Positions 1-10,856 of a DNA stretch of 64,000 bases are shown in pieces. Every line of letters starts with the position of its first letter. The first letter of the stretch is position 1. The DNA is taken from positions 54,016,094 through 54,080,093 of the forward strand of contig NC_079136.1 of NCBI RefSeq assembly GCF_945859705.1, read 5' to 3'. The translations under genes were made by a program, and so were the position numbers. The notes below the pieces were generated by a model. That model was not told the DNA's origin, made no database searches, and was given only the letters and a program-made list of their open reading frames with translations. Source of the stretch: Episyrphus balteatus (taxonomy: Eukaryota > Arthropoda > Insecta > Diptera > Syrphidae).

Positions 1-260
1 CTTGGTAATTATTTTTATAGAGAAAGAAAGGAAAAATTTGCATGTCATGTAAGAAAAATAGTTACACTGTGGTATTTTACTCTAGGGTGGCTACGATAAA
101 ATGTTTTTTAATATTTAAATTTAAATTAAAAGCAAAAATATCAACAGAATAGTAGAAAACCAGCTCGAAAGGTGTCTTTCTCTTCTGTATAAGTTCAAAT
201 ACACAGGTAAAAAAAATTAAACTTGTTTTTTGTTACAGAAACACCCTTCTGAAACACTAA
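1..260. other. AT-rich intergenic DNA, nothing recognised
   Basis: Short poly-A and poly-T runs and no coding-like frame. No gene, RNA or repeat boundary is supported. Confidence 0.5.
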
Positions 261-521
261 TTGGTCAACAAGATTTTTGCCATAACAACCAAGATATACT
301 CTTCTGAAGTTTTTAGGTGGGTTGAACTCGGATCCGAAGTTGAATATATTCTATAAGCCTCCGTTTTCAAAATATTATCGTTAGAAATTATAAAAAAGTT
401 GTTTTTTTTTTTTAACGAAAAACGAAGACTTGCAAAATATTTTTGAACTCGAATTCGAGTTCTTAAAACCTTTAGAAAAGCATAATATTTTAGTTCTTGG
501 TGCAAAAATCTTGTTGACTAA
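261..521. repeat. Hairpin element fragment related to the CACTGG family
   Basis: The first ~75 bases (from TTGGTCAACAAGATTTTTGC) are inversely repeated at about 440-521 (ending GCAAAAATCTTGTTGACTAA). Inner parts (TCTGAAG, GAACTCGGATCCGAAG, CCGTTTTCAAAATATTA) match the arms of the elements at 57790-59225 and 61930-62146. The exact termini and target duplication cannot be placed, so this is probably an old or truncated copy. An 82-codon frame across it on the minus strand is a by-product of the palindrome. Confidence 0.55.
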
Positions 522-1039
522 TAACTAAAACCTTAGATTGAGTTAAGTAAGTAATTTTTGGCTTATTACGTTAAAATAAAGATATCTCGGGAAATAAAAA
601 GTTTTTGAAAAAAGAAAACTGTTTTTTTTTTTTATGAAATTTACCATACATCAAAGCATACCCTCAAAAACAGTCAAGGTAACATTTAGTTTTTGCGATT
701 TTTCAAAAACCAACTATAAAAAAATTCTGACTTTGGATTCCAGTTCACCATCCCCAAAATCTTCAGAAAAATATGTTTCGGTTTTTCGGAAGATTTACTA
801 CGAATGGAAAGAAAACGGAAAATTGCTTAAAAAAAATGACACATTTTACATACATACGAAAAATTCCGAACTGACCCCAAAAAAAAACCAAGATTTGGAA
901 ATGAAACCCTGATTAAAAATATTAAAATTAGCAAAGGTATATTTAAATTCTTTCTCGATCATCTGTGGAACAGAGTTTTTATCGATCCGTAAATATTTCA
1001 AATATTTTGTACGAAGTACGAAAATCCGAGGAAGCCTAC
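522..1039. other. Intergenic DNA, no supported gene
   Basis: A 92-codon open frame at 634-912 (+) is Lys/Ser-rich, overlaps poly-A tracts and shows no domain. I do not call it a gene. Nothing else is seen. Confidence 0.45.
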
Positions 1040-1275
1040 ATGTTAAAAATATCATCTCTCAAGAAATAGAACCCGACCGACTCAGTTGGTATTTCCAAGC
1101 TCGAAGGTGTTTTTGAGAACCCCATCAAAAAGGCAAAATCATACAACCTTCCAACACGTAGTAATAGATACATAGATAGGCTGGTAAAAGCAAATGCAAA
1201 AACACCAACATTCAGTTGGCCTAAGAAGTGGAACAATACAAAAGAGGGAGGCTAGGCGACGATTTCTGAGGTCAA
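1040..1275. repeat. Dispersed repeat, copy 1 (second copy at 25605-26310)
   Basis: Shared landmarks with the second copy are AGAACCCCATCAAAAAG, CATACAACC, AAAAACACCAACATTCAG followed by TTGGCC, and CGACGATTTCTGAGGTCAACC. The second copy has the same order but is split by a 431-bp TIR element. No coding capacity is visible in either copy. Class unknown. Confidence 0.6.
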
Positions 1276-1363
1276 CCTGGCCCTTATGAATGCCTTTACC
1301 CATCATGACATTATCATTATATACCTATTAAATTCAATTTGAAAATTTAAATGACCTGTAGTC

Positions 1364-1430
1364 CAAATGCGTTTCGCCCAGGCACAACTGTTGGGCTCAT
1401 CCGTTAGATGCAGTTCTAAGACGCAAAATT
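1364..1430 (-). ncRNA. Diverged hammerhead ribozyme motif (type III layout)
   Basis: Read on the minus strand: stem III UGCG/CGCA, cleavage triplet GUC, stem I UUAG/CUAA with loop AACUGCAU, core CGGAUGA, stem II GCCCA/UGGGC with an 11-nt loop containing CAGUU, then GAAA. The core differs from the hammerhead consensus CUGAUGA at one base (U4 to G), which should abolish or strongly reduce cleavage. AACUG in loop I is complementary to CAGUU in loop II, so the loop-loop contact is kept although the loop bases differ from those of the 54-kb copy. Homology to that copy extends to about 1453 (GGTCGATG, ACCGACACT). Confidence 0.7.
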
Positions 1431-1453
1431 TTGGTCGATGAACACCGACACTT

Positions 1454-3103
1454 AAAATATAAATTAAAAATAATGAAAATTCTTCGTTTACATTTTTCTT
1501 TCTTATTAAATATCAACAAATCGAGAAATGTTCATTCTGTCAAAATATTTATTCCGACTTTGGTATATCCCTGTTCTTTCATTTTTATATAAAAATATAA
1601 GAGATTTTGGGTGAGATAAGGGTTGAATCTCTTGTTTGCCTAGTATGTAACTCAAAATGTGAGATTCCTGGCACATACTTTCTCGTTGTAACGATTTTCT
1701 TTTATAAATTTAAAAAAAAAAGTTTCAAATCAGTACAAATAATGCTTTTACAATGATTTGGATCATAAAAATTCATTTTTTAAAAAGCTTGAATAAAATC
1801 AATTCAAGCGAAACGTGCCGTTCATTCAATAATATCTTATTACATTACTAATTTTATTTTATGCAATTTAAATAAAATCATTTACCATTTCAAATGCAAT
1901 ATAGAAATACACTAAAGATTTGAAATTCTAAAACAAAACATTCGTTACACTCCATTAGAGATCATTTTCGTATCGTGTTCAAATTAAATGGATATCAATT
2001 ATACTGATTTATGTCGTAATCATCATCATTATCGTTAAGCCAATGCCTGCCCTGCCATCTTGCCAAGGACATTAATTATATTATTTTTCATATATTATCA
2101 TCCTTTGCCATCAGCTTAGCTTTTTAGTTGTTGTTTTTTTGGTGTGAAGGTTGTTTCTGGTGATGTGAGTTGAATTATTATTAACAAATATAAAGAATCA
2201 ACACGCAAAGTCTTGAAAGCATGGTGTTATAGTAGCAATAAAAAAATTACATTAACTTGAAGTGGCGGAGGCACAATACACACACACAAAAAAAAAAAGA
2301 AAGTAAAGTAGAAAGGACATTTACAAATGGGTCTATAATGTTATTGTGAATTTATGCTGTAAATAACCATGAACTTTAGCTTTTTAGGAGTAAGCATACA
2401 AATAAACAAATATTCATATAAAATACTAAAGTCCGACCACAATTTTGTATTGACATGAAAGCTTGGTATACGCAAGCTGAAAGCTTGGTATACGCAAGCA
2501 AAGTAAAGATAGAATATAAAAAATATACAATATTTATTTGTCAATTTGTTGGGTCTTGTTATAAAGTTATTAGATATGAAAACACATTAAAATGTCGTTA
2601 AGTTTATCTTAAACAAACCCTTGCTTTCAGAATTAGATACCAATAAAGTCTGAAAATATAGAAATGTAATAAAGAAATATTTAAATAAGCCAAAGCGGCT
2701 CTATATAGAGGTATAGTGACCATTTATCTTCTTTTAGAAAGGACAATTCTCGTTTTCGTTGCTGTGTCCTATAACATTTTTTTACTATGGATTGTATTCA
2801 TTTTACTAAATTGTTTTTGATGGAACTGACATTTTTTTTTCAAAAATTCTGACTTAAAAACCAACAGCAAGAATAACAATGTTTCGTTCGCTATTTTTAG
2901 TCCGGTCAAAATAGACACATTCAACATGAAACATCGGTAATAGTAAATTGTCAAAATTCCTTAAGATCTTATGGATGCATAAGAGGTATTCAAGGTTAAA
3001 TGTCAAGCATATTCGTTTTTGCGTGTAGTTTTATGAAAAATAAGTCCAAACCGGAACGTTTAAATTCAGGCGTGGAAATTTTTTCATACAATTAACCATA
3101 CTA
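1454..3103. other. AT-rich intergenic DNA
   Basis: No gene recognised. It contains a perfect 22-bp tandem duplication (reported separately) and simple ATC-type runs near 2020-2040. Short minus-strand frames at 2341-2544 and 2769-2954 have no recognisable features. Confidence 0.45.
2457..2500. repeat. Two-copy 22-bp tandem repeat
   Basis: Unit GAAAGCTTGGTATACGCAAG plus two bases, present twice in tandem and differing only at the last base. No function is apparent. Confidence 0.9.
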
Positions 3104-3119
3104 CTACCGCAGTTATGTC

Positions 3120-6100
3120 AAATTAGAGGGTTCAAATACTGATGGATTACTTGTGGCATCTGCGTACATGGCACATGACCAGCAGTCACCGCCGGAGGAA
3201 GTACGTAGGCTGACAACTCAAGCCAGTACAATGAAGACAAGCCTACTCATCGGGTGTGACGCAAATGCACGTCATACTCTTTGGGGTAGTTCTGAGATCA
3301 ATGAACGAGGTGAGTCTTTATTTGATTATATCATTGAAAATAACCTAACTCTTTGCAATAGAGGTACTACTCCAACATTCACGTTTCCTAGTTCAAGGAA
3401 CTATGAAGGATGGGAGGATGTACTAGACATCACTATTACAAATAGCAACTTCAATTTGCAGGTTGAAAATTGGAGAGTATCCCCTTTAAAATCCTTTTCA
3501 GACCATAGTTGGATTCTGTTCCAACTTAAGTTTGAAACCAAAATCCCACCCCCTTATAGAAATCCCAAAAGAACTGACTGGAAGAATTTCGGTCAAGTTT
3601 TTAGTGCAAAGTTACGCAATATACCCAATATAAATACAGATTCGGTGAATGAGCTCGAATCAAAGGTAATGACCTTTGAACGAGCAATGATCACTGCCTT
3701 TAAAGTCTCTTGTCCGGTGAGACATAGTAGCAAAATATTTCCCCCTTGGTGGAACGAAGACCTGTCTAATCTGAGGAAAATGACTAGAACAATCTTCAAC
3801 ATCTGCCATAAACACAAATTCTATGAACCCTATAAAGATTGCTTAAGAGTCTACAAGCGTAGCATAGCATCAGCCAAAAAGAAAAGCTGGGAGGAATACT
3901 GTCACTCCATAGAAGATATTAAGGATTCTGCCAGGCTTAGCAAGGTTTTATCGAGGGAACACTCAAATCCCTCGTTTCTTAAAAAGTCTGACGGATCCTG
4001 GACAATATCTCCAGCTGAATCCTTAGAATTATTAATGACTACTCATTTTCCGGGGTGCGTTGATAGCACCTCTGAAGTGAACATAAATCCCACTTTGCTA
4101 TCAGTTACGACTGAGCAAGTAAACCTCCTGATAACAAAAGAAAATATAGCTTGGGCTATTAACACTTTCTCTCCGTACAAATCCCCAGGCCCTGATGGTA
4201 TTCTGCCCATTATGCTGCAAAATCAGCAAGAGATAGCAGTTCCATGGCTTGAAAAAATCTTTAAAGGCTGCCTTCTTCTTAATCATGTGCCCAAGTCTTG
4301 GAGACAAGTTAGCGTGGTTTTCATACCCAAAGTGGGCAAAAGAGGACATGAATCCGCGAAGGATTTCCGGCCAATAAGTTTAACATCTTTCTTACTTAAA
4401 TCCTTAGAACGAATCTTAGAAACTCATATTAGAGACATTTTTAAAAGATGTCCTCTAGCCAGTTCGCAGCACGCTTATATGAGGGGCAAATCTACGGAAA
4501 CAGCCCTCCATGAAGTCGTTCGAACAATTGAGAACTCGTTACACTTTAAAGAATATACCCTAGCTACCTTCTTGGATGTAGAGGGAGCTTTTAACAATGT
4601 CCTAACCGAATCTATTCTCGAAGCCCTAGTGACTTTTGAAGTAGAAGACTATATCAGAAGTTGGATTATTTCAATGCTAAAAGAGAGAAGAATTCAAGCA
4701 AGCTTAGGAAATTCAAACTGTTTTAAATGCGTTAATAGGGGTACGCCTCAGGGTGGCGTTCTTTCCCCACTGTTATGGCTCCTTGTCATGAACAATATCC
4801 TCGTGAAGCTTGAGAGAAGTGGAGTGAAGGCAGTGGCATATGCGGATGATCTGGTTGTACTTGTATCAGGAAAGTTTTTACCTGTGATCAGTGAAATGAC
4901 TGACACGGCTTTGAGAAAAGTTAGCAACTGGGCTACAAGCTGTGGCCTAGGAGTTAATCAAAGTAAAACGGAACTGATGCTTTTTACAACTAAAACCAAA
5001 ATCCCTGTATTCCCTCTGCCTCAGCTCAACGGCCAAATCTTATCACTTTCTTCTAGCGCCAAATATTTAGGTGTAATTTTGGACACTAAACTGAGCTGGA
5101 AGCTTAATATAGAAGAGCGGGTTAGAAAAGCGAGCATTGCTTTCTATGCCTGCAGTAAAACCTTTGGGAAAAAATGGGGTCTTAAATCAAAAATGATTCT
5201 ATGGACTTACACAGCGGTTGTACGACCCATTCTTACCTACGGCGCCATTGTTTGGTGGCCTGCACTCAGTAAAGCTTATAACATCAACAAACTTAAGAAA
5301 ATCCAGAGAACAGCAAGCGTAGGGACGACTGGAGCCCTCCGGTCGTGCCCCACGGAGGCTTTAAACGTTCTCTTGCACCTCTTACCCATAGACCTTCATA
5401 TCAAATACCAGGTCTCTTGTAGTGTTTTAAGGCTAAAAGAAACAGGTAGTTGGAAGGCAAAATCTTTTGGTCACAGTGACACAACAAATTTAATACCATC
5501 GGATATGCTTCTGACACCCACGGACTACTGCACCCCTATTTTGAATACTGTAATGAATTGCAAGGTCAGCTTCCCGTCGAGATCAGACTGGGAAGAGGGC
5601 ATTGTGACGAGAGGCTTCGACACCTGCATTTTCACTGATGGCTCAAAAATGGACTGTGGGGTCGGTTCGGGTGTCTACTATGAATCCCTCAATATCTCAA
5701 AATCCTTTCGACTACCAAACTTTGCAAGTGTATTCCAAGCGGAATTGCTGGCAATTAAAGAAGCTTGCAAATTACTTAGAGTATATCCAAATCAAAACCA
5801 AAATATAGCTATACTAACAGATAGTCAGGCAGCTATAAAAGCAATTGCTTCGGTCACGACATCCTCCAAATTGGTTCAGCAGTGCAGAGAGGAACTCTCA
5901 TTGCTGAGTGAAAGCCTCACAATCACTCTCATCTGGATCCCAGGTCACAGTGGTTTTGAAGGCAATGAAAAGGCGGATGAACTGGCCAGGCAAGGATCAG
6001 CCCTTCATGAGTCACTAGCAGAAATAGTTAACATTCCCATAGGAGTCATGAAGGGCGATATCTTCTTAAAATACCTAACAAAAGCTAACAATAGGTGGCA

Positions 6101-6458
6101 CAACTTGACTAGCTGCGTCATATCCAGAAAAATCTGGCCCACCTATAATAAATCCAAAACATATGACCTAATCTCTAGACCCAGAAAAGATATTAGCAGA
6201 ATCGTTGCGGTGTGCACAGGACATTGGCCGATAGGGGAACATGCAGCAAAGTTGGGTATACCGCACAATACCTACTGTCGCAGCTGCTTGGACCAGCAAG
6301 AAAAAGAAACGGTCTACCATTTCCTATGTCAATGTCCCGCCCTTGCTAGGAATAGAGCACTCTCTCTGGGGAGCGAATTCTTTAATGTCATAGATAACAT
6401 CTCAGAATCAAAGATCAAAGACTTGATCTCGTTCCTAAATGCAACAAAGTGGATTTAG
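3120..6458 (+). CDS. Retrotransposon polyprotein: partial endonuclease, reverse transcriptase, RNase H, zinc knuckle
   Basis: An open frame of about 1112 codons without a native start, because the element is truncated. It can be read from the insertion junction and has no stop until 6456-6458. Visible domains, in order: C-terminal half of an apurinic-like endonuclease (GCDANARHTLWGS near 3252, DITITN, SDHSW near 3500); reverse transcriptase (YKSPGPDGILP near 4164, FIPKVGKR, FRPISLTSF, FLDVEGAFNNV, RGTPQGGVLSPLLW, AYADDLVVLV near 4837); RNase H with the acidic set FTDGS, QAELLAI, LTDSQAA and GHSGFEGNEKADELA (5626-5990); and a C-terminal Cys/His cluster CRSC...HFLCQCP (6274-6340). All catalytic aspartates I can place are intact. 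The missing N-terminal endonuclease half means this copy should not be autonomous. Confidence 0.92.
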   Translation, partial: KLEGSNTDGLLVASAYMAHDQQSPPEEVRRLTTQASTMKTSLLIGCDANARHTLWGSSEINERGESLFDYIIENNLTLCNRGTTPTFTFPSSRNYEGWEDVLDITITNSNFNLQVENWRVSPLKSFSDHSWILFQLKFETKIPPPYRNPKRTDWKNFGQVFSAKLRNIPNINTDSVNELESKVMTFERAMITAFKVSCPVRHSSKIFPPWWNEDLSNLRKMTRTIFNICHKHKFYEPYKDCLRVYKRSIASAKKKSWEEYCHSIEDIKDSARLSKVLSREHSNPSFLKKSDGSWTISPAESLELLMTTHFPGCVDSTSEVNINPTLLSVTTEQVNLLITKENIAWAINTFSPYKSPGPDGILPIMLQNQQEIAVPWLEKIFKGCLLLNHVPKSWRQVSVVFIPKVGKRGHESAKDFRPISLTSFLLKSLERILETHIRDIFKRCPLASSQHAYMRGKSTETALHEVVRTIENSLHFKEYTLATFLDVEGAFNNVLTESILEALVTFEVEDYIRSWIISMLKERRIQASLGNSNCFKCVNRGTPQGGVLSPLLWLLVMNNILVKLERSGVKAVAYADDLVVLVSGKFLPVISEMTDTALRKVSNWATSCGLGVNQSKTELMLFTTKTKIPVFPLPQLNGQILSLSSSAKYLGVILDTKLSWKLNIEERVRKASIAFYACSKTFGKKWGLKSKMILWTYTAVVRPILTYGAIVWWPALSKAYNINKLKKIQRTASVGTTGALRSCPTEALNVLLHLLPIDLHIKYQVSCSVLRLKETGSWKAKSFGHSDTTNLIPSDMLLTPTDYCTPILNTVMNCKVSFPSRSDWEEGIVTRGFDTCIFTDGSKMDCGVGSGVYYESLNISKSFRLPNFASVFQAELLAIKEACKLLRVYPNQNQNIAILTDSQAAIKAIASVTTSSKLVQQCREELSLLSESLTITLIWIPGHSGFEGNEKADELARQGSALHESLAEIVNIPIGVMKGDIFLKYLTKANNRWHNLTSCVISRKIWPTYNKSKTYDLISRPRKDISRIVAVCTGHWPIGEHAAKLGIPHNTYCRSCLDQQEKETVYHFLCQCPALARNRALSLGSEFFNVIDNISESKIKDLISFLNATKWI

Positions 6459-6630
6459 GACTGCCTAACACTTGTTTTTCCCTTTTTTAAAAACCAATTA
6501 AAAAATGTATTTCAAATAAATCCAATTATCACTCACAGGTTTCATAAGTTTTGGTATCAAAACGGCGCATCCTGCGCTAATTGGGTCAATCAAACATGGT
6601 TTGCCTTGACCGCCATCTCTACCTACCTAC
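6459..6630 (+). other. 3' untranslated tail of the LOA-type element
   Basis: Follows the TAG stop and contains AATAAA within TTTCAAATAAATCC near 6516. It ends in several CTAC units directly before the 3' target duplication. Simple-repeat 3' ends are common in this retrotransposon group. Confidence 0.7.
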
Positions 6631-6645
6631 CTACCGCAGTTATGT

Positions 6646-8990
6646 TCGATGGAGATTGAAAAAAAAACCTACACACCTTTTTTAACAAATTGCTAACTTT
6701 GGAAAAGGCTATATTAACTTTTATTAACTTTTTGTTGGGATCTAAAGGTAGGTTCAATAGAAGGCTAAATCTTTTCTAAATCATAAGATTAACTATACAA
6801 ATTTGGTTGGTAAATCTCGTACCAGGTTTGGAGATTTTAAATCAATCTCATCTACTAAATCTTCTTAAGGGCTAGTATTTTTACTTTTTGTTTAGGGCTG
6901 GACGCACTCATTTCAATAAACTAGGAACATAAAAACATGAATTGGATATTAAACGAACATGAGCAAAAAAGTAATTAATATACAAATCTGCAACCATCTT
7001 GATCGGATCGTTTTATTTTTAACCATGATCTTTTATAGCCCTGTTCCATTGGAGGTGTTAGTTTACTACTAGTAGATGTTTTGGTTAATCTAGTACTATC
7101 ATCTACTCATGCTCTTCTTCCCGAGTAGATACGATTTGTATTGAATTCGTTGAAAGCGAATACTTAACACATATGTAAAACTACTATGTACTTATGTACA
7201 TTGTATATAATCTAGCGTGCTAAACAAAAGTGATATATATGATATCGAAAAGACTGACATTTTTAGGTGAATGTCGTGTCTGAAGTATGTCCTTTGATTT
7301 GATATATACATTTCTCATGTTCTCAGATAAAAAAATACTTACATATTCAAAGTATGCTCCTTTCTTCTTATCAAAGAAGTTCTAGTTTAGTCAGGATTTG
7401 GTCATAAAACACGTTCATGTAAAAACCTTCGCAAACAATGTGGTTCACTTGAATTTACATTAGCTGCTTCCATGTGTTCGTGTTACATGACATTCTAAGT
7501 AATATAACTGCCATTTTCACGCTCTTCTCAACACCTATTTTTTTTAGTATTTATGGTGCAAATATTTATTATGTATTTATTACATTTAAATATGTGCAGA
7601 AAAAAATGGTAAAATTTCACCAAAGATTCATACAGTAAAGTCACACTCAAAAAAGTCGCATAACCTAATAAATAATAATGTTAAAATTCAGATATAACAT
7701 GTCAATAGAAGCGAATGCATTAAGGAAGTTGTTTTAGTTTTGAAACAAATGCTGCATGAAAAAAGATTAATAAAATATTTATTTACAGATTAAATTGCAA
7801 AAAAAAAGTAGTCACGCAGGTCATAAATTCAGCAATCCTACACTTTCAGGAATGTTTCGCTTGTCATGTGATGCATATAATGAACATGGTTTTCAAGAAC
7901 TTTATTAAGGGTGCTATTTTTGTGGCAAAATTATGTTTTTTAGCATTTTCGGTAAAGGTACTCAATATATATTTTTTTAGGGCGAGGTCATGGAAAATAG
8001 GTTACATTATTTCAATCGAAAAAAATAAATAAAACATTTTCAATACAAAATTTGATTAATTTCGTAACTGGTAAAGTTACATATTTTGAATTATTTTGAA
8101 ATTGACGAACCCCACATGTGGAGCTGTAGTGTGAAGCAGTAAAGTGGGAGAGCTGTGATCCCATTCGAGATCATGACTGTCGTCGATAATGGAGAAGAAG
8201 AAGAACTGTATTTTGAACTTGAAAATAAGTAGTTTTTCAAAATAAATAGTAGAGTAATGCTGGATTAACACGACAGTATTTTTGACATTTTACTATTTTT
8301 ATTTTCGTTTTATAAACGTTCCGCCAGTTTTTTTTTTTTAAATAATGGCAAGACGCCATACAAAATGAACCTGCTTATTCTTTGCCAATATTATGGCAAA
8401 GTGGTTTGACAGTTGTGTGCCAAAATTACTGGCAAATAGCCAGTCGTGTAAATCCGGCGTAACTAGAGCTCAAAAAATGGAACCCGGCTTAACGGCTCCA
8501 ATTTGGATGATCTTCTTTTCAAACGTTGGTAATTAAAAATACGTTAACTTTTTTTGTGAAAATCTTTAAATCTGAAAAGAGGGTATAGAAAAGCTTAAGT
8601 CCTGGTTTGCGGGAGGTGTATTCCTGGTTAAATCCGCCATTTTGGAAAATACGAATTTATAAATTTCTCCCAAATAAGTTATTTGATCAAAGTTGTGGGC
8701 AATGTAATTATCTATTTTACTGAAAATAAGTAAGGTATTTATCGCACAAAGTTTTCAGCGACTGAATTGTTCATCAAACTCCTTGTATATGAAAAGCATA
8801 GAATGAATGAAGATGCTTGCGAAGTTGGCAAAAATGGGTCGCACATTTTTGCATTTATGACAAAAGTTGCTTTAAATATTGAAAAGCTTTTTATGTAAAA
8901 ATTCTTAGAAAAATACTTTAGGGCTCTAACTACATTACAAGGTAAAAAAAAAGATCTAAAGAGATCCATAATTGCGAAATTATAGTGAAT
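6646..8990. other. Intergenic DNA, no gene seen
   Basis: AT-rich with scattered homopolymers. The block around 7040-7110 is rich in CTACTAGTAGAT-like palindromes. Two short minus-strand frames (8077-8271, 8739-8969) carry no motif. Nothing else is supported. Confidence 0.45.
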
Positions 8991-8994
8991 TTAA

Positions 8995-9133
8995 TAGCCT
9001 GGGGTCGAACTACGGCATACGTACGTTAACGTACTGACGCTTTATGTCTCTATCATTTTCTTCTTATTAAATAGAGAGAGCAATAGTCAAAACGTTAACG
9101 ATTTCGTTCGATTCGTGACGTATTTAGACCCCT
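8995..9133. repeat. Small palindromic element with GGGGTC termini
   Basis: The left end (GGGGTCGAACTACGGCA) and the reverse complement of the right end (GGGGTCTAAATACGTCA) agree at most positions, and both halves contain CGTTAACG. The ends resemble those of the larger element at 53027-53988, suggesting one family with CAGGGG-like termini, possibly hAT-like. No matching target duplication was found. Confidence 0.45.
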
Positions 9134-9269
9134 GTTTTCACTAGAGGCCAAAGAGATAATTTCGTAAATGAGGTCAGTTCAGATTTAAAAATCATTTTTT
9201 TCCATAGAATTTGACATTTAAATGAGATAATTTTCGTAATTACCTCATTTGGGCTCTAGTAAAACTAGG
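9131..9269. repeat. 139-bp inverted-repeat element (MITE-like)
   Basis: The left end GTTTTCACTAGAGGCCAAA and the reverse complement of the right end AGTTTTACTAGAGCCCAAA match closely. The inner arms AGATAATTTCGTAAATGAGG and its counterpart also pair. The element directly abuts the preceding palindromic element. Non-coding. Confidence 0.6.
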
Positions 9270-10289
9270 CTATAAATGAACGTATTTAAAGAAAAAATTA
9301 TCAACTTGGCATCACTGCAGTATGTTTCAGTTCCTCTTTGTTTTGCAACAAAAATGTTGGCTTCACTTTATTTTCTCAAACTGTTATAATTTTGTATGTT
9401 CTTTTCCATATTCTTTTGACACTTTGATTTTATAACAGAAACATTTTCTTCGGCATCGGTTTTCTTCATCTTCCGTGGTGTAATAAATATTAAAAAAATA
9501 AAACTTTTCTATTGAAATTAGATAATAAATTGCAATTTTATTGTCGAAATAAATTGTTTAAAATGTTTTATTAAAAACTTTGAGGTGTGTGGTAAAAGTT
9601 ATTTCATCAATATTTTAGTTAGTGAACAGAAAATATGCTGGTTCTTTTTTTTTCATTCGTTGGGGTTGCTTTTTGTGCGATAAAATTGACACAAAATGTC
9701 GGTCAAATACTGAAATTGATTTTATTAAATTATTTTCATTTTAAAATATATTTTTTTGTTTTTATTTATTCTTTTGTTTAATTTAATGAAATTATCTTCA
9801 GGTTGTTATTAAAAAGGTGTGATTTTTAATAAATAAATAATTTTCTTTTATGCACCCATGGTTTTAGAGAGGTTATGCTCACCAAGGTGCGGGAAAATTG
9901 AGAAAAGGCTCCTTTTTGTACGTAAGAAAAATTAAAGGTTACCCAAGAGAATCATAACACTTTCAATTTCAGCATAGGGAACTCTTTTTTTTTGTGAACC
10001 CGGTTTTAAGTTAAGATATTTATGTATTTATAAAACCTGTGTGAAAGTTGTTGTCAGTAATTGATTTGCCCTTCGTGATGTTCATTTTAGGTTCATAACT
10101 ACAACTAAATTTAGTACATATTTCAATTGGGTTGGTTATTTTGAGTTGAACAAAAGGTATCACATAAGCGTTTACAAATAAATCGGGAATGTTCGCTAAT
10201 ACCACAAAAAAAGCGGGCATTATTGTGTTGGCGATTTTGTTTCTTTTAAATTTGCATTGCAGAAACTAAACTGCATTAAAGATTAGGCT

Positions 10290-10385
10290 TGTGTCGTTCG
10301 CGATCGAACTAGTTCAATGAATAAGTTCATTTTATTGAACTAGTGAACTTAGTACACTTTACTTAGTTCAATTTAGTTCGCGATT
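10290..10385. repeat. Palindromic AGTTCA-rich tract
   Basis: Contains an 11-bp inverted repeat ACTAGTTCAAT/ATTGAACTAGT plus further TAGTTCA motifs. A similar TAGTTCA-rich tract in opposite sense lies at 11925-12015, so the two may be the ends of one ~1.7-kb degenerate element. This is tentative, because no clear TIR or target duplication joins them. Confidence 0.35.
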
Positions 10386-10711
10386 AGCCAAGAAGATTTT
10401 TTCCAAAAAACTAAGTAGCAACCTAGAGCAGTCGTAATTATGACATGACAAAACAGCTTGTGCTCACCTTACACCATCATTTTTTTTATATATTCTTTGG
10501 GTGAAAATAAAATGTATAAATAATTTTCAAATTTGGTTCTTGTCTTATAATATACCGACGGACTTTTAAAGAATAGGGGTTCAGGAACCAAATTGCATAT
10601 GAAACTGCATACAAGTCTTTGTCGAGCAAAATCGGTTTTTTTGCTCTACCTCAAGATTTACACTTGGGGAAACAAAATTTCATTTTTAACCATTTTTTAG
10701 CTATTTTCATA

Positions 10712-10856
10712 GTTGAAACCGGGATAACTATTTTAAAAAGTTAAAAATAGTTATTTGTGACTATTTTTTAATAGTCAATCAAAGTATTTTCCAAATTGAC
10801 TATTAAATAGTCAATTTCAACTATTAAAATAGTTATTTGTGATTATTTAAATAGTC
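10712..10856. repeat. Interleaved palindromes of the AACTATT/AATAGTT type
   Basis: The block AAAATAGTTATTTGTGA occurs at both ends, each copy followed by palindromes such as GACTATT...AATAGTC. The tract can fold into several alternative hairpins. No coding or RNA-gene features. Confidence 0.6.

Larger units (their letters stand above)
3104..6645 (+). mobile_element. 5'-truncated LOA-type non-LTR retrotransposon with target-site duplication
   Basis: The sequence CTACCGCAGTTATGT flanks the element perfectly at 3104-3118 and 6631-6645, as expected for target-primed insertion. The body is 3119-6630. The body opens inside the endonuclease region of the ORF, so the element is truncated at its 5' end. 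It finishes with an untranslated tail ending in CTAC repeats rather than a long poly-A. Clade assignment (Jockey superfamily, LOA-like) rests on the RT motif LDVEGAFNNV together with a downstream RNase H domain, and is from family knowledge. The perfect duplication and unbroken frame point to a recent insertion. Confidence 0.9.

Noticed and set aside
257..505. 82-codon minus-strand frame
   Set aside because: Lies entirely in a hairpin repeat; no coding features.
634..912. 92-codon plus-strand frame
   Set aside because: Lys/Ser-rich, spans poly-A tracts, no domain, no gene context.
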